23,847 bases of DNA from DATLMR01 sp035537555 (GCA_035537555.1 DATLMR010000149.1:1-23847); one strand, 5' to 3'. Shown: positions 8,434-15,482, counted from the first letter of the stretch. Numbers and translations are program-made. The notes: generated by a model not told the origin, from the sequence alone.

Positions 8434-9309
8434 CTATGCCGCGCCGTGTTTCTTGAACCATGCGCGCAAGCGATTCCAGGCGTCCTCCGCCTGCTCCTTG
8501 CGGTAGCTCGGCCTGTAGTCCGCGTTGAATCCGTGCGGCGTATCCGGGTAGACCACGATCTCGGAATCGCGGGCGGCTTTACTGCCCGATTTCTTCAAGG
8601 CCTCGCGCATCTGCTCGACCGTGTTGACCGGGATGCCCTCGTCCTTTCCCCCGTAGAGCCCGAGCACGGGAGCCTTGAGCTCGTTGACCAGGTCGACGGG
8701 ATTCTTTGGCTGCAACGGGTTGGTAGGCCCGACGAGACGGCCGTACCAGGCCGCGCCCGCCTTGAGGCCCGGATTGTGCGCGGCGTAGAGCCAGACGATG
8801 CGGCCTCCCCAGCAGAAGCCCGTTATGCCCAGCTTCGACGTGTTGCCGCTGCCCGATTTCTTGGCCCACGCGACGGCCGCGTCGAGGTCCGACATGACCT
8901 GCGCGTCCGGAACTTTCGAGACCACTTTCGAGATTATCTCCCCGATGTTCTGTATCTTGGAGACGTCGCCCTGCCGCGCGTACAGCTCCGGCGCGACGGC
9001 CATGTGGCCCGCCTTGGCGAAGCGGCGGCAAAGGTCTTTGATATGCTCGTGAACGCCGAATATCTCCTGAACGACGAGCACGGTAGGGAAGGATTTGCCC
9101 TTTGCGGGCATGGCGCGATAAGCGGGGATCTCGCCGTCGCTCACGGGGATCTTCACTTCTCCAGCCACGAGGCCGTCCGTGTCGGTGGTGATTGTCTGCG
9201 CGGAGACCGGCTGCACGGACAGGGCAAAGCCCGCCGCGAGCGAGGTCATCACGAACTCTCTTCTGGTCAATTCGGTCTTGGGAATCAAGCTCAGCAGGTC
9301 TTCGTACAC
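8434..9309 (-). CDS. Secreted dienelactone hydrolase-family alpha/beta hydrolase
   Basis: A 291-residue alpha/beta hydrolase of the dienelactone hydrolase family, which hydrolyses lactones/esters; the substrate is unknown here. The catalytic triad is visible: C166 in GFCWGG, D223 in YGGKDEG and H259 in DTPHGF; E82 (QEIFG) matches the Glu that keeps the Cys unactivated in DLH. The N-terminus has a twin-arginine motif (TRREFV, 15-20), a hydrophobic stretch (21-35) and a likely cleavage site after VSA (35-37), suggesting Tat export. The start is a GTG at 9309, 11 bases after GGAGG; no nearby ATG keeps the signal peptide. It sits 42 bases after the M28 peptidase gene on the same strand and ahead of a hairpin, so it may be the end of that transcript. 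Confidence 0.88.
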   Translation of the reverse strand: MYEDLLSLIPKTELTRREFVMTSLAAGFALSVQPVSAQTITTDTDGLVAGEVKIPVSDGEIPAYRAMPAKGKSFPTVLVVQEIFGVHEHIKDLCRRFAKAGHMAVAPELYARQGDVSKIQNIGEIISKVVSKVPDAQVMSDLDAAVAWAKKSGSGNTSKLGITGFCWGGRIVWLYAAHNPGLKAGAAWYGRLVGPTNPLQPKNPVDLVNELKAPVLGLYGGKDEGIPVNTVEQMREALKKSGSKAARDSEIVVYPDTPHGFNADYRPSYRKEQAEDAWNRLRAWFKKHGAA

Positions 9310-9351
9310 GATCTCTGTTCCTCCTTCAGTTAGTGGCTTCGGCTATCTCCG

Positions 9352-10806
9352 TTAACGCGGAAGCGGCTCCGGCAAGCTCGCGACGGCGTATGCCAGAACG
9401 GCCAGGACGGCGGAATTTTCCGCGAGCTCGCGCTTTCCTACTTTGTCGAACGTGTCTGCGGGAGTGTGATGATAATTGAAATAGCTGCGCTCGTCCTGGA
9501 GGGGCGCGAAGCCGGGCACGCCGGCGTTTTCGAGCGGAGAGATGTCCGCGCCCACCGATTGCTCGACCCGGCGGACGGCGGTCGCGCCGTGAGCGCCTAG
9601 TATTCCGGCGAGGGGCTGAAGCATCGGCATGGCCTTCTCGTTCACGTGCGCGCTGAAGCCGAGCGAGTGGCCCACCCCCTCGTCGCTTTCGATGGCGGCG
9701 ATGTGGCTGGCTATCTCCGCCTTGTGATTCTCGGCGTACGTCCTGCCGCCCGCGAGCCCGCTCTCTTCGTTCATCCAGGCGATGAACCTGATGGTCCGCT
9801 TCGGGCGCAGGTTCAATTGCTTCACGAGGTTGAGCACCTGCATCGCTTCGGCCACTCCCACCGCGTCGTCGAGCGCGCCGGTCCCCAGGTCCCAGGAGTC
9901 GAGATGGCCCGAGACGATCACGACCTGCTCCGGGTTTTCAGAGCCTTTCAGGTCGGCGATGACGTTGTAGCTTTCGACATCCGGGAGGGTCTGCGGCGTG
10001 AGCACGAGCCTCAGGCGGACGCGGCCCTGCGCCGACAGATGCTGGATCATCTCGGCATCCTCGGCCGCGACGGCCCCCGCAGGTATACGCGGAGCGTCTT
10101 GCGCGTAAGAGAACGAGCCCGTATGCGGCAGGCGATAGTCCGCGCCGCCGACGGACCTGACGAGCGAGGCGACCGCCCCGAGCCTCGCCGCCGCGCTCGG
10201 GCCGGCCCACCTGTAGGTCACGGCCTGGCCGTATGCCTGACCGGCCTGGCCCATCATCGCCAGCCGCTGGTCGAAGCGCACGTTGTAAAGGACTATCTTG
10301 CCCGCGACTCGCTCGCGCCCGAGCGCCGCCAGCTCCTCGAAGCTGCTCACCGCGACTACCTCGGCCGTGAGCCCTTCGGGAGGCGTGGCGACGGTATTGC
10401 CGAGAGCCGTGACGACGACCTTCTGCGTCGTGTCCGGCACCATCCCCGGGTACTCGACGAGCGCGGCCCTCTCTTCTCCTCGGACCCAGTGCGGAACCAT
10501 CACCTTTTCGAGCTTCACTTCGGCCCCGAGCTTTCGCATCTCGCCCGCGACATACTCGACGGCCCCCCTGGCTTGCGGCGACCCGCTCAGGCGCGGGCCG
10601 ATGTTGTTGCAGAGGTAGGCGACCTGCCGGTAGTCGTAATCGCTCGCGAGCGCGGCCCCGTGCAACCGCTTCAACTCTTCGAGCAGGCCGGGCGTGTAGG
10701 GGCTCGGAGGCGCTTCCGGCTGTTGTGCCGCGACGATGACGAACAGGAAGAGGACCAGCAGAACCGAGGCCGCCCGGCGGTTCGATGATAATTTCGATTT
10801 TCGCAT
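9352..10806 (-). CDS. Secreted M28-family peptidase (carboxypeptidase Q-like)
   Basis: A 484-residue exported zinc aminopeptidase/carboxypeptidase. A basic N-terminus and hydrophobic core (about 12-27, ending VAAQQ) look like a Sec signal. A PA-like insert (about 110-270) precedes the M28 catalytic core. Metal-site candidates are H301 and D303 (SGHLDSWD), D313 (GALDD), E347/E348 (NEES), D375 (SDEG) and H446/H447 (YHHTPADT). The layout resembles mammalian plasma glutamate carboxypeptidase more than single-domain aminopeptidases. The start is the ATG at 10806, just before the signal peptide; the frame extends 12 codons further upstream without reason. The hydrolase gene follows 42 bases downstream. 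It probably degrades peptides in the periplasm; specificity cannot be read from the sequence. Confidence 0.9.
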   Translation of the reverse strand: MRKSKLSSNRRAASVLLVLFLFVIVAAQQPEAPPSPYTPGLLEELKRLHGAALASDYDYRQVAYLCNNIGPRLSGSPQARGAVEYVAGEMRKLGAEVKLEKVMVPHWVRGEERAALVEYPGMVPDTTQKVVVTALGNTVATPPEGLTAEVVAVSSFEELAALGRERVAGKIVLYNVRFDQRLAMMGQAGQAYGQAVTYRWAGPSAAARLGAVASLVRSVGGADYRLPHTGSFSYAQDAPRIPAGAVAAEDAEMIQHLSAQGRVRLRLVLTPQTLPDVESYNVIADLKGSENPEQVVIVSGHLDSWDLGTGALDDAVGVAEAMQVLNLVKQLNLRPKRTIRFIAWMNEESGLAGGRTYAENHKAEIASHIAAIESDEGVGHSLGFSAHVNEKAMPMLQPLAGILGAHGATAVRRVEQSVGADISPLENAGVPGFAPLQDERSYFNYHHTPADTFDKVGKRELAENSAVLAVLAYAVASLPEPLPR

Positions 10807-10896
10807 AATGGCTAAGGTATACGTCTCCGCCCGTCCTTGCAACCGCCGAGGGCGCGCGTAAGCCGAGGCCGACCGTATGAAGAGGCGCGAAAGAGT

Positions 10897-10932
10897 CGGC
10901 CCGCCGCTTCCTTGATCCCGGGCGGCGGGCCG
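10897..10932 (-). terminator. GC-rich hairpin after ilvE
   Basis: CGGCCCGCCGC (10897-10907) pairs perfectly with 10922-10932, an 11-bp stem with a 14-base loop, 26 bases past the ilvE stop on the minus strand. Minus-strand sequence after it (ACTCTTTCG) has only a short T-run. This is a plausible intrinsic terminator separating ilvE from the M28 gene. Confidence 0.55.
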
Positions 10933-10958
10933 TAAATGAAATGCGCGGAGAAAGAGGG

Positions 10959-11909
10959 CTAGGCCATCTGAGACTCCGCCGTTTTGACGGGAGTGAGCCA
11001 GCCGAACGCGTCTTCGGCCTCTCCGGTTATGATGGCGAAAAATTGCTTCTGGATCTCTTCGGTAAGCATGCCCCTGCGGCCGGCTCCGACCTGGACCTTA
11101 TCGACCGAGCGGATCGGGGTGATCTCGGCGGCGGTGCCGGTGAAGAAGACTTCGTCCGCGATGTAGAGCATCTCGCGGGGGATGGCGCGCTCGACCACGG
11201 GGATGCCCATCCGCTCGCAAATCTTGATGACCGAGTCGCGCGTGATGCCCGGCAGTATCGTCGAGTAGAGCGGGGGAGTCATCACCACGCCGTCTTTAAC
11301 CAGAAATATATTCTCGCCCGAGCCTTCGCTTATGTAGCCCTGCGGGTCGAGCGCTATGCCTTCGACGTACCCGTTGAGCTTCGCTTCCATCTTGATGAGC
11401 TGCGAGTTCATGTAATTCGCGCCCGCCTTCGCCATCGACGGCAGGGTGTTCGGCGCGATGCGGGTCCAGCTCGAAACGCAGACGTCGACGCCCTGTTCGA
11501 GCGCCTCCGGCCCCAGGTACTTGCCCCACTGCCACGCGCAGATGTAGGTCTCGATGGGCGCGGGAAACGGGTCCACGCCGAACGTGCCGTAGCCCCGGAA
11601 TATCACCGGGCGCAGGTAACACTCCTTGTAGTCGTTCGCGCTGACGAGCTGGCAACAGGCGTCGGCTATCTCGTCGTAACTATAGGGGACCTGCATCCGA
11701 TAGATGTGCGCGGAATTCAATAGGCGCTCGATATGCGCGTCGAGGCGAAATATGGCGGAGCCGCGTTTCGTGTTGTAACACCTTATACCCTCAAAGATGG
11801 ACGAGCCATAATGTACAACGTGCGTCATCACGTGAATGGTCGCCTTTTCCCACGGGATCATCTCACCATTTCGCCACACGATCGCTCCGTGTTCCTGCTC
11901 TGTTGCCAT
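10959..11909 (-). CDS. ilvE: Branched-chain amino acid aminotransferase IlvE
   Basis: A 316-residue fold-type IV PLP aminotransferase that interconverts Val, Leu and Ile with their 2-oxo acids using glutamate/2-oxoglutarate, in the cytoplasm. Seen: the N-terminal HVMTHVVHYGSSIFEGIR (26-43), the PLP lysine K161 in MAKAGANY, E195 in YISEGSGENIF, and the phosphate-binding GTAAEITP near residue 260. All match E. coli IlvE closely in order and spacing, so the assignment to the long BCAT group is firm. The ATG at 11909 follows AGGAG by seven bases. It is transcribed alone, divergent from the GT4 gene, with a candidate promoter at 11977-12005 and a hairpin at 10897-10932 behind it. Confidence 0.96.
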   Translation of the reverse strand: MATEQEHGAIVWRNGEMIPWEKATIHVMTHVVHYGSSIFEGIRCYNTKRGSAIFRLDAHIERLLNSAHIYRMQVPYSYDEIADACCQLVSANDYKECYLRPVIFRGYGTFGVDPFPAPIETYICAWQWGKYLGPEALEQGVDVCVSSWTRIAPNTLPSMAKAGANYMNSQLIKMEAKLNGYVEGIALDPQGYISEGSGENIFLVKDGVVMTPPLYSTILPGITRDSVIKICERMGIPVVERAIPREMLYIADEVFFTGTAAEITPIRSVDKVQVGAGRRGMLTEEIQKQFFAIITGEAEDAFGWLTPVKTAESQMA

Positions 11910-11976
11910 AATTCATCTCCTGATAAGAAAGTGTCGAGGGTCGATGCCTGTCGCGCGAGCGCGGTTCCCGGCATTC

Positions 11977-12005
11977 ATAATGTTGTTCGGAGGCCAAATA
12001 AGCAA
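11977..12005 (-). promoter_or_regulatory. Candidate sigma-70 promoter of ilvE
   Basis: On the minus strand TTGCTT (12005-12000), a 17-base spacer and CATTAT (11982-11977). This would give a leader of about 60 bases. An ATGCC/GGCAT stem (11944-11948 with 11970-11974) could form at the leader's 5' end. The -35/-10 pair is overlapped by an 8-bp inverted repeat, ATGTTGTT (11980-11987) with 12005-12012, which could be an operator. Confidence 0.4.
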
Positions 12006-12050
12006 ACAACATAATACGGACCCGAATAATACATGGTCAAGCATTCTCTG

Positions 12051-12079
12051 TTGCGGCCCGGCGCGAGGCCCGCGATAAT
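12051..12079 (+). promoter_or_regulatory. Candidate sigma-70 promoter of the GT4 gene
   Basis: TTGCGG (12051-12056), a 17-base spacer and GATAAT (12074-12079), with an expected start near 12086, about 50 bases before the ATG at 12137. The -10 matches consensus at five of six positions. Confidence 0.35.
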
Positions 12080-12136
12080 CGTCGCATGCCGGCGCATCGT
12101 AATTCGAAAATGAGAGTATCGTGAGGATTCGGCGGA

Positions 12137-13300
12137 ATGGCTTCGGCGGAATCAGATTGCCCGCGCCTCGATCCACCTTCCGGCCTCTCGCCGGTGACGT
12201 GCCTTTTCATCGTCCCGGGCGACCCCGAACGCCTGACGGGCGGGTCTATTTATAACCTCCGCTCTCTCGTCTATCTTCGCGCGCGCGGGTGCCGGGTGGA
12301 TGTCTTAAGCGTGCCCGACCTTTCGTACTTCGCGGCCCTCTTCCTGGGAGTCCTTCTCACCCCCTGGCTGCTCGCGCGGCTCGCGCGCGGAAAGTACGGC
12401 CTCGTCATACAAGACAGCTGGGCTCACCCTTCGCTCCTGGCCTTCAACCTCGCTTGCAGGGCGGCGCGAGGAATCAGGATGGTTCGCATCGTGCACCAGT
12501 TGAGGTGGATGGAGAGAGGGAATCGAATATCGAAAGCCGTCGCCTCGCGAGTCGAGCGCGCGTCACTCGCCTCTTCGGACCTCATCATCACCGTGAGCGA
12601 TTTCATGAGGCGCGGGACCGAGGCTCTACTCGGAGGCGGAAGCAAGATCGACATTATCGTCGCCGCCCCCGGCTGCGACCGCCAGAACGGGACGCCCGCC
12701 GCGCCCTCCCCGCACGCCCGGCAGGGCGAGGGCTCCGGCCCCGACTCGCCCGTCCGCCTGCTTTTCGTCGGAAACTGCACGCGGCGCAAAGGGCTGCATC
12801 ACCTGATCGACGCGATGGCGAGCCTGACCGACGTGCGGGTGGCGCTCGACGTGGTAGGAGACTGCGCCTTCGAGCCGGCTTATTACAGGGAGCTTCGTCG
12901 CGCCGTGGCCGATAAGGGATTGCAGGACATGGTCAGCTTTCACGGACGGGTATCCGACGAGCTATTGAAGCAGTTCTATTGCGACGCGCAGATCTTCGTT
13001 CTGCCTTCATCTTACGAGGGCTTCGGCATCGTCTGCGCGGAAGCCATGGGCGCGGGCCTGCCCGTCATCGCCTCAAGCCACGGCCCGGCTCGCGAGATCG
13101 TGTCGGAAAACGAGAACGCCCTGCTCGCCCCGCCCGGAGATCCTCGCGCGCTCGCGGGGTTGATTCGCGAGCTAGCGACGGACCCGGGCATGCGCGCCCG
13201 GTTCGGCCGCCGGAGCCGCGAGCTCTCGAAGACCCTTCCTACCTGGCAGAGCACGACCGCCACGGTCTACCGGAGCCTGCTCGCCCTGCTCGAAGAGTGA
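12137..13300 (+). CDS. GT4-family glycosyltransferase
   Basis: A 387-residue GT-B fold retaining glycosyltransferase. The N-domain has a glycine-rich TGGSIYN (34-40) and a hydrophobic stretch (64-80) that may associate with membrane. A low-complexity Pro/Gly/Ala-rich linker lies at about 183-205. The C-domain begins VRLLFVGNCTRRKGL (206-220) and carries the nucleotide-sugar E-x7-E pair E294/E302 in SYEGFGIVCAEAMGAG. Donor and acceptor cannot be read. It stands alone on the plus strand, divergent from ilvE, and its TGA ends 2 bases from the stop of the PTPS-like gene coming the other way. The ATG at 12137 is the first plausible start, with GAGG 11-13 bases ahead; a GTG at 12194 is an alternative. 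A pteridine acceptor is a speculation from context only. Confidence 0.9.
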   Translation: MASAESDCPRLDPPSGLSPVTCLFIVPGDPERLTGGSIYNLRSLVYLRARGCRVDVLSVPDLSYFAALFLGVLLTPWLLARLARGKYGLVIQDSWAHPSLLAFNLACRAARGIRMVRIVHQLRWMERGNRISKAVASRVERASLASSDLIITVSDFMRRGTEALLGGGSKIDIIVAAPGCDRQNGTPAAPSPHARQGEGSGPDSPVRLLFVGNCTRRKGLHHLIDAMASLTDVRVALDVVGDCAFEPAYYRELRRAVADKGLQDMVSFHGRVSDELLKQFYCDAQIFVLPSSYEGFGIVCAEAMGAGLPVIASSHGPAREIVSENENALLAPPGDPRALAGLIRELATDPGMRARFGRRSRELSKTLPTWQSTTATVYRSLLALLEE

Positions 13301-13302
13301 CC

Positions 13303-13698
13303 TCAGGGCGCGAACTCTTCGCGATAAGAAGCGAAGACCGAGGGCGATTCCCATACAGTAACTTTCAGCCCGGCGAGGGACGCGGAGCGGAGCGGAGGCT
13401 CGATGCGCTTGAAGATATGGCGCGCTACCATCTCCGCCGTCGTGTTCACTCCCGCAAGCTCCGCCAGGTCGTTCAGGTTGCGATAGTGCATCTCCGCGAG
13501 GACGGCGGCGAGATCGGCGCGCAGCTTTCCGATGTCATAAATCGCCCCCGTCGCGTCTACCGCGCGCGCGGTGACGCGGAGCTCGACGCGGTAAGTATGC
13601 CCGTGCAGCCTCGCGGCCGGGCCGAAGTCTCCGGTAAGCGCGTGCGCGGCTTCAAATTCATCGATTATGCCTATTTCATACATAGCTATTTCATACAT
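13303..13698 (-). CDS. PTPS/QueD-like protein lacking the catalytic Cys and Asp-His pair
   Basis: A 131-residue member of the 6-pyruvoyl-tetrahydropterin synthase/QueD superfamily. The zinc ligands are kept: H19 (FEAAH) and H32/H34 (RLHGH). So is the substrate-binding Glu, E117 in VWESP. The residues that do chemistry in QueD are not: the Cys of KCARLHGH is A28 (GPAARLHGH), and the DH of DHxxLN is H71-Y72 (HYRNLN). The fold and pterin pocket thus look intact, but the QueD reaction is unlikely. The frame is full length, so this is a divergent paralog rather than a wreck. A 15-bp tandem duplication gives two ATGs (13698 and 13683); neither has a ribosome site, and the shorter 126-residue form is possible. 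It lies 56 bases after the RibD-like gene, so they are probably co-transcribed. It is convergent with GT4. Confidence 0.85.
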   Translation of the reverse strand: MYEIAMYEIGIIDEFEAAHALTGDFGPAARLHGHTYRVELRVTARAVDATGAIYDIGKLRADLAAVLAEMHYRNLNDLAELAGVNTTAEMVARHIFKRIEPPLRSASLAGLKVTVWESPSVFASYREEFAP

Positions 13699-13700
13699 AG
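13671..13700. repeat. Perfect 15-bp tandem duplication over the PTPS-like start codon
   Basis: CTATTTCATACATAG occurs twice in direct succession (13671-13685 and 13686-13700) without a mismatch. On the minus strand each copy supplies an ATG followed by Tyr-Glu-Ile. The protein can therefore begin MYEIAMYEIG or MYEIG. The lack of mismatch suggests a recent duplication. Confidence 0.95.
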
Positions 13701-13754
13701 ATTGTTCGGGGGCGAGCCGGGTCAACAGGGCCCTGTTAAACGACTCGGGAAGTA

Positions 13755-14921
13755 TTAATCGTCGCCATACTCTATCCGCCCGTCGAATATCACGTCCGGG
13801 CCGAGCTTGCGGCTCTTCATGGATTTGAAAGTGATCGCGTCGGTCAAGCGCGAGATGCCGAGGTCGCCGACGGCCTCGATGCCGCGGCCGATTATCTTCG
13901 GGGCCACGGCAATGATCATTCGGTCTACCTGCCGGGCCGCTAGCAGGGAAGTGATGATTCCCGCGCCGCCTTCGACCAGCACCGAGGCTATACGACGGCG
14001 GCCGAGCGCCGCGAGCAGCTCCGAGAGATTCAGGCCGGAGCCTCCGCGAGCCGCCTCGGGCAGCTCCAATACCTCGGCCCCGAGCGCCTCAAGCTCGCGG
14101 GCGCGGGCCGACGCCGAGCGACGGGTGGTGGCGACGAGCGTGTGGCGCGACGCGCCGTTCGCGAGGACGCGGGCGGCCGTCGGCACGCGGAGCCTGCTGT
14201 CTACGACCACGCGAAGCGGGTCGCGCCCGTTGACCAGCCTGACGGTGAGCCTCGGGTCGTCGGCGAGGACCGTGCCTATGCCGACCATGATGGCGTCGTG
14301 CTCGACTCTCAATTGATGCGCGAGGCGAAGCGACGCGGGGCCGCTAATCCACTGTGAATTGCCGGTCGCGGTAGCGATGCGCCCGTCGATCGTCTGCGCG
14401 AACTTGACGGTGACGAAAGGCCTGCCCGTGCGCGCGTACTTGAAATACTTCTCATTCAGCTCGGAGCATTCCTGCTCCAGAACTCCCGTGGTGACTTCGA
14501 CGCCCGCCTGCCTCAAGCGGTCGATAACGGCGGGGCCGGGCGACCCCGCGCCGCCTGCCGGGACCGCCTGCTCAGAGGAGCCCGGCGCGCCCACGACGAC
14601 GCGCGCCGGGCGGCTTTCGATCAGCCGCTCAAGGCACCGGCCTGCGTCCCGCGTGCCGTCGATCTCCGCCGCTTCAAGAGGATCGAGGTCAAGGCAGGGG
14701 GCGGTGTTGGTGTAAAGGATCGCCCCGGAGGCGTCGCTCCCGGCCTCGTCGAGCGCCGAGATGACGGCGGATTGCGTCCCGTCGCCCGCGAAACCCAGGC
14801 CCGCCACGCGGCCGTCTTTGACCGCGACCGCGCCCACAAGGGGCTCGTATGAAGGCCTGCCCCCGCCCTTGCGGGCCAGCTTGAGCGCCATCCGCATGTA
14901 CGATTTGTCTTTATCAGCCAT
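13755..14921 (-). CDS. RibD-like protein: degenerate deaminase domain plus intact reductase domain
   Basis: RibD normally deaminates and then reduces the GTP cyclohydrolase II product in riboflavin synthesis. This 388-residue protein has both domains in the usual order. The reductase half is well kept: TVKFAQTIDGRIA (171-183), QWISGPAS (190-197), GIGTVLADDPRLTVR (214-228) and VLVEGGAG (314-321). The deaminase half (1-150) starts normally (YMRMALKLARKG, PLVGAVAVKDGRV), but the zinc/proton-shuttle HAE is S51-A52-V53, and the EPCxHxGxTPPC loop is replaced by C76 and C96 with wider spacing. Deaminase activity is therefore unlikely. It may be a stand-alone reductase needing another deaminase, or act on a different pteridine. 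The start ATG at 14921 has no clear ribosome site; a -35/-10 pair lies at 14944-14973. The PTPS-like gene follows. Confidence 0.85.
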   Translation of the reverse strand: MADKDKSYMRMALKLARKGGGRPSYEPLVGAVAVKDGRVAGLGFAGDGTQSAVISALDEAGSDASGAILYTNTAPCLDLDPLEAAEIDGTRDAGRCLERLIESRPARVVVGAPGSSEQAVPAGGAGSPGPAVIDRLRQAGVEVTTGVLEQECSELNEKYFKYARTGRPFVTVKFAQTIDGRIATATGNSQWISGPASLRLAHQLRVEHDAIMVGIGTVLADDPRLTVRLVNGRDPLRVVVDSRLRVPTAARVLANGASRHTLVATTRRSASARARELEALGAEVLELPEAARGGSGLNLSELLAALGRRRIASVLVEGGAGIITSLLAARQVDRMIIAVAPKIIGRGIEAVGDLGISRLTDAITFKSMKSRKLGPDVIFDGRIEYGDD

Positions 14922-14943
14922 TGTTAGAATCGATGCCAGAGAC

Positions 14944-14973
14944 TTTATAACGGTAAAACGAGCGAAGGTTCAA
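14944..14973 (-). promoter_or_regulatory. Candidate sigma-70 promoter of the RibD-like/PTPS-like pair
   Basis: Minus-strand TTGAAC (14973-14968), an 18-base spacer and TATAAA (14949-14944), pointing at the ATG at 14921 with a short leader of about 16 bases. It stands back to back with the queD promoter, the two -35 boxes being 17 bases apart. Confidence 0.45.
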
Positions 14974-14990
14974 TAGGCCGCCGATCTCGT

Positions 14991-15019
14991 TTGCAGAGCC
15001 TTTCACCTGAAAGTAATAT
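14991..15019 (+). promoter_or_regulatory. Candidate sigma-70 promoter of queD
   Basis: TTGCAG (14991-14996), a 17-base spacer and TAATAT (15014-15019). Transcription would begin around 15026-15028, on or next to the ATG at 15028, giving a leaderless or nearly leaderless mRNA. A GGGAG just ahead of the ATG would then lie outside the transcript, so a second upstream promoter is also possible. Confidence 0.45.
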
Positions 15020-15027
15020 GGGAGCGT

Positions 15028-15390
15028 ATGATCGTCGACCTGGTGAAAGAGTTCAGCTTCGAATCCGCGCACCGGCTGCCGCGCGTGCCCGAAGGGCACA
15101 AGTGCGCGCGCCTGCACGGCCATTCGTTCCGTTGCGAGGTTGCCGTGCGCGGGAGCGTCGATCCTGAGACGGGCTGGCTCATCGATTACGCGGAGATCGC
15201 AGAGGCTTTCGAGCCTCTGCGCCTCCGGCTCGATCATTACTACCTGAACGAGATCGAGGGGCTTGAGAACGCGACGAGCGAGAACCTGGCGCGGTGGATA
15301 TGGTACCGGCTCGAAGGCAGGCTGGCCGGCCTCTACCGCGTGACCGTACGCGAGACCTGCACCGCACGCTGCGACTACTTCGGCGACTGA
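15028..15390 (+). CDS. queD: 6-carboxy-5,6,7,8-tetrahydropterin synthase QueD
   Basis: QueD turns dihydroneopterin triphosphate into 6-carboxytetrahydropterin, the second step of preQ0/queuosine synthesis. The 120-residue protein keeps every expected residue: zinc ligands H15, H30 and H32, catalytic C26 in KCARLHGH, D69-H70 in LDHYYLN, and E109 in RETC. The numbering is within one residue of E. coli QueD. The ATG at 15028 is preceded by GGGAG. It is followed on the same strand by queE after a 92-base spacer with a 14-bp tandem repeat, so queD-queE are probably one unit. It is divergent from the RibD-like/PTPS-like pair; comparing the two PTPS paralogs side by side is what exposes the missing residues in the other one. 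Confidence 0.96.
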   Translation: MIVDLVKEFSFESAHRLPRVPEGHKCARLHGHSFRCEVAVRGSVDPETGWLIDYAEIAEAFEPLRLRLDHYYLNEIEGLENATSENLARWIWYRLEGRLAGLYRVTVRETCTARCDYFGD

Positions 15391-15404
15391 CTATTCCCGG
15401 GCCG

Positions 15405-15446
15405 GATTTTTGGAGCTCGATTTTTGGAGCTCGATTTTTGGGGCTT
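15405..15446. repeat. Three tandem 14-bp units in the queD-queE spacer
   Basis: GATTTTTGGAGCTC at 15405-15418 and 15419-15432 (identical) and GATTTTTGGGGCTT at 15433-15446 (two changes). The two GAGCTC palindromes can pair as a 6-bp stem with an 8-base loop, followed by a TTTTT run. The array could thus act as a weak terminator or attenuator between the two genes. Confidence 0.9.
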
Positions 15447-15482
15447 AAACGCCCGGCTTCGATCCGCGCCGCCGACCTCTTT

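Noticed and set aside
13303..13698. Pseudogene call for the PTPS-like gene
   Set aside because: The frame is uninterrupted, length is normal, and zinc and substrate residues are conserved; only the reaction residues differ.
14922..15027. preQ1 riboswitch ahead of queD
   Set aside because: The space is filled by two divergent promoters, and the predicted transcript start is at the ATG, leaving no leader to fold.
15405..15446. CRISPR-like array
   Set aside because: The units are 14 bp, directly adjacent without spacers, and only three; no cas genes are in the window.
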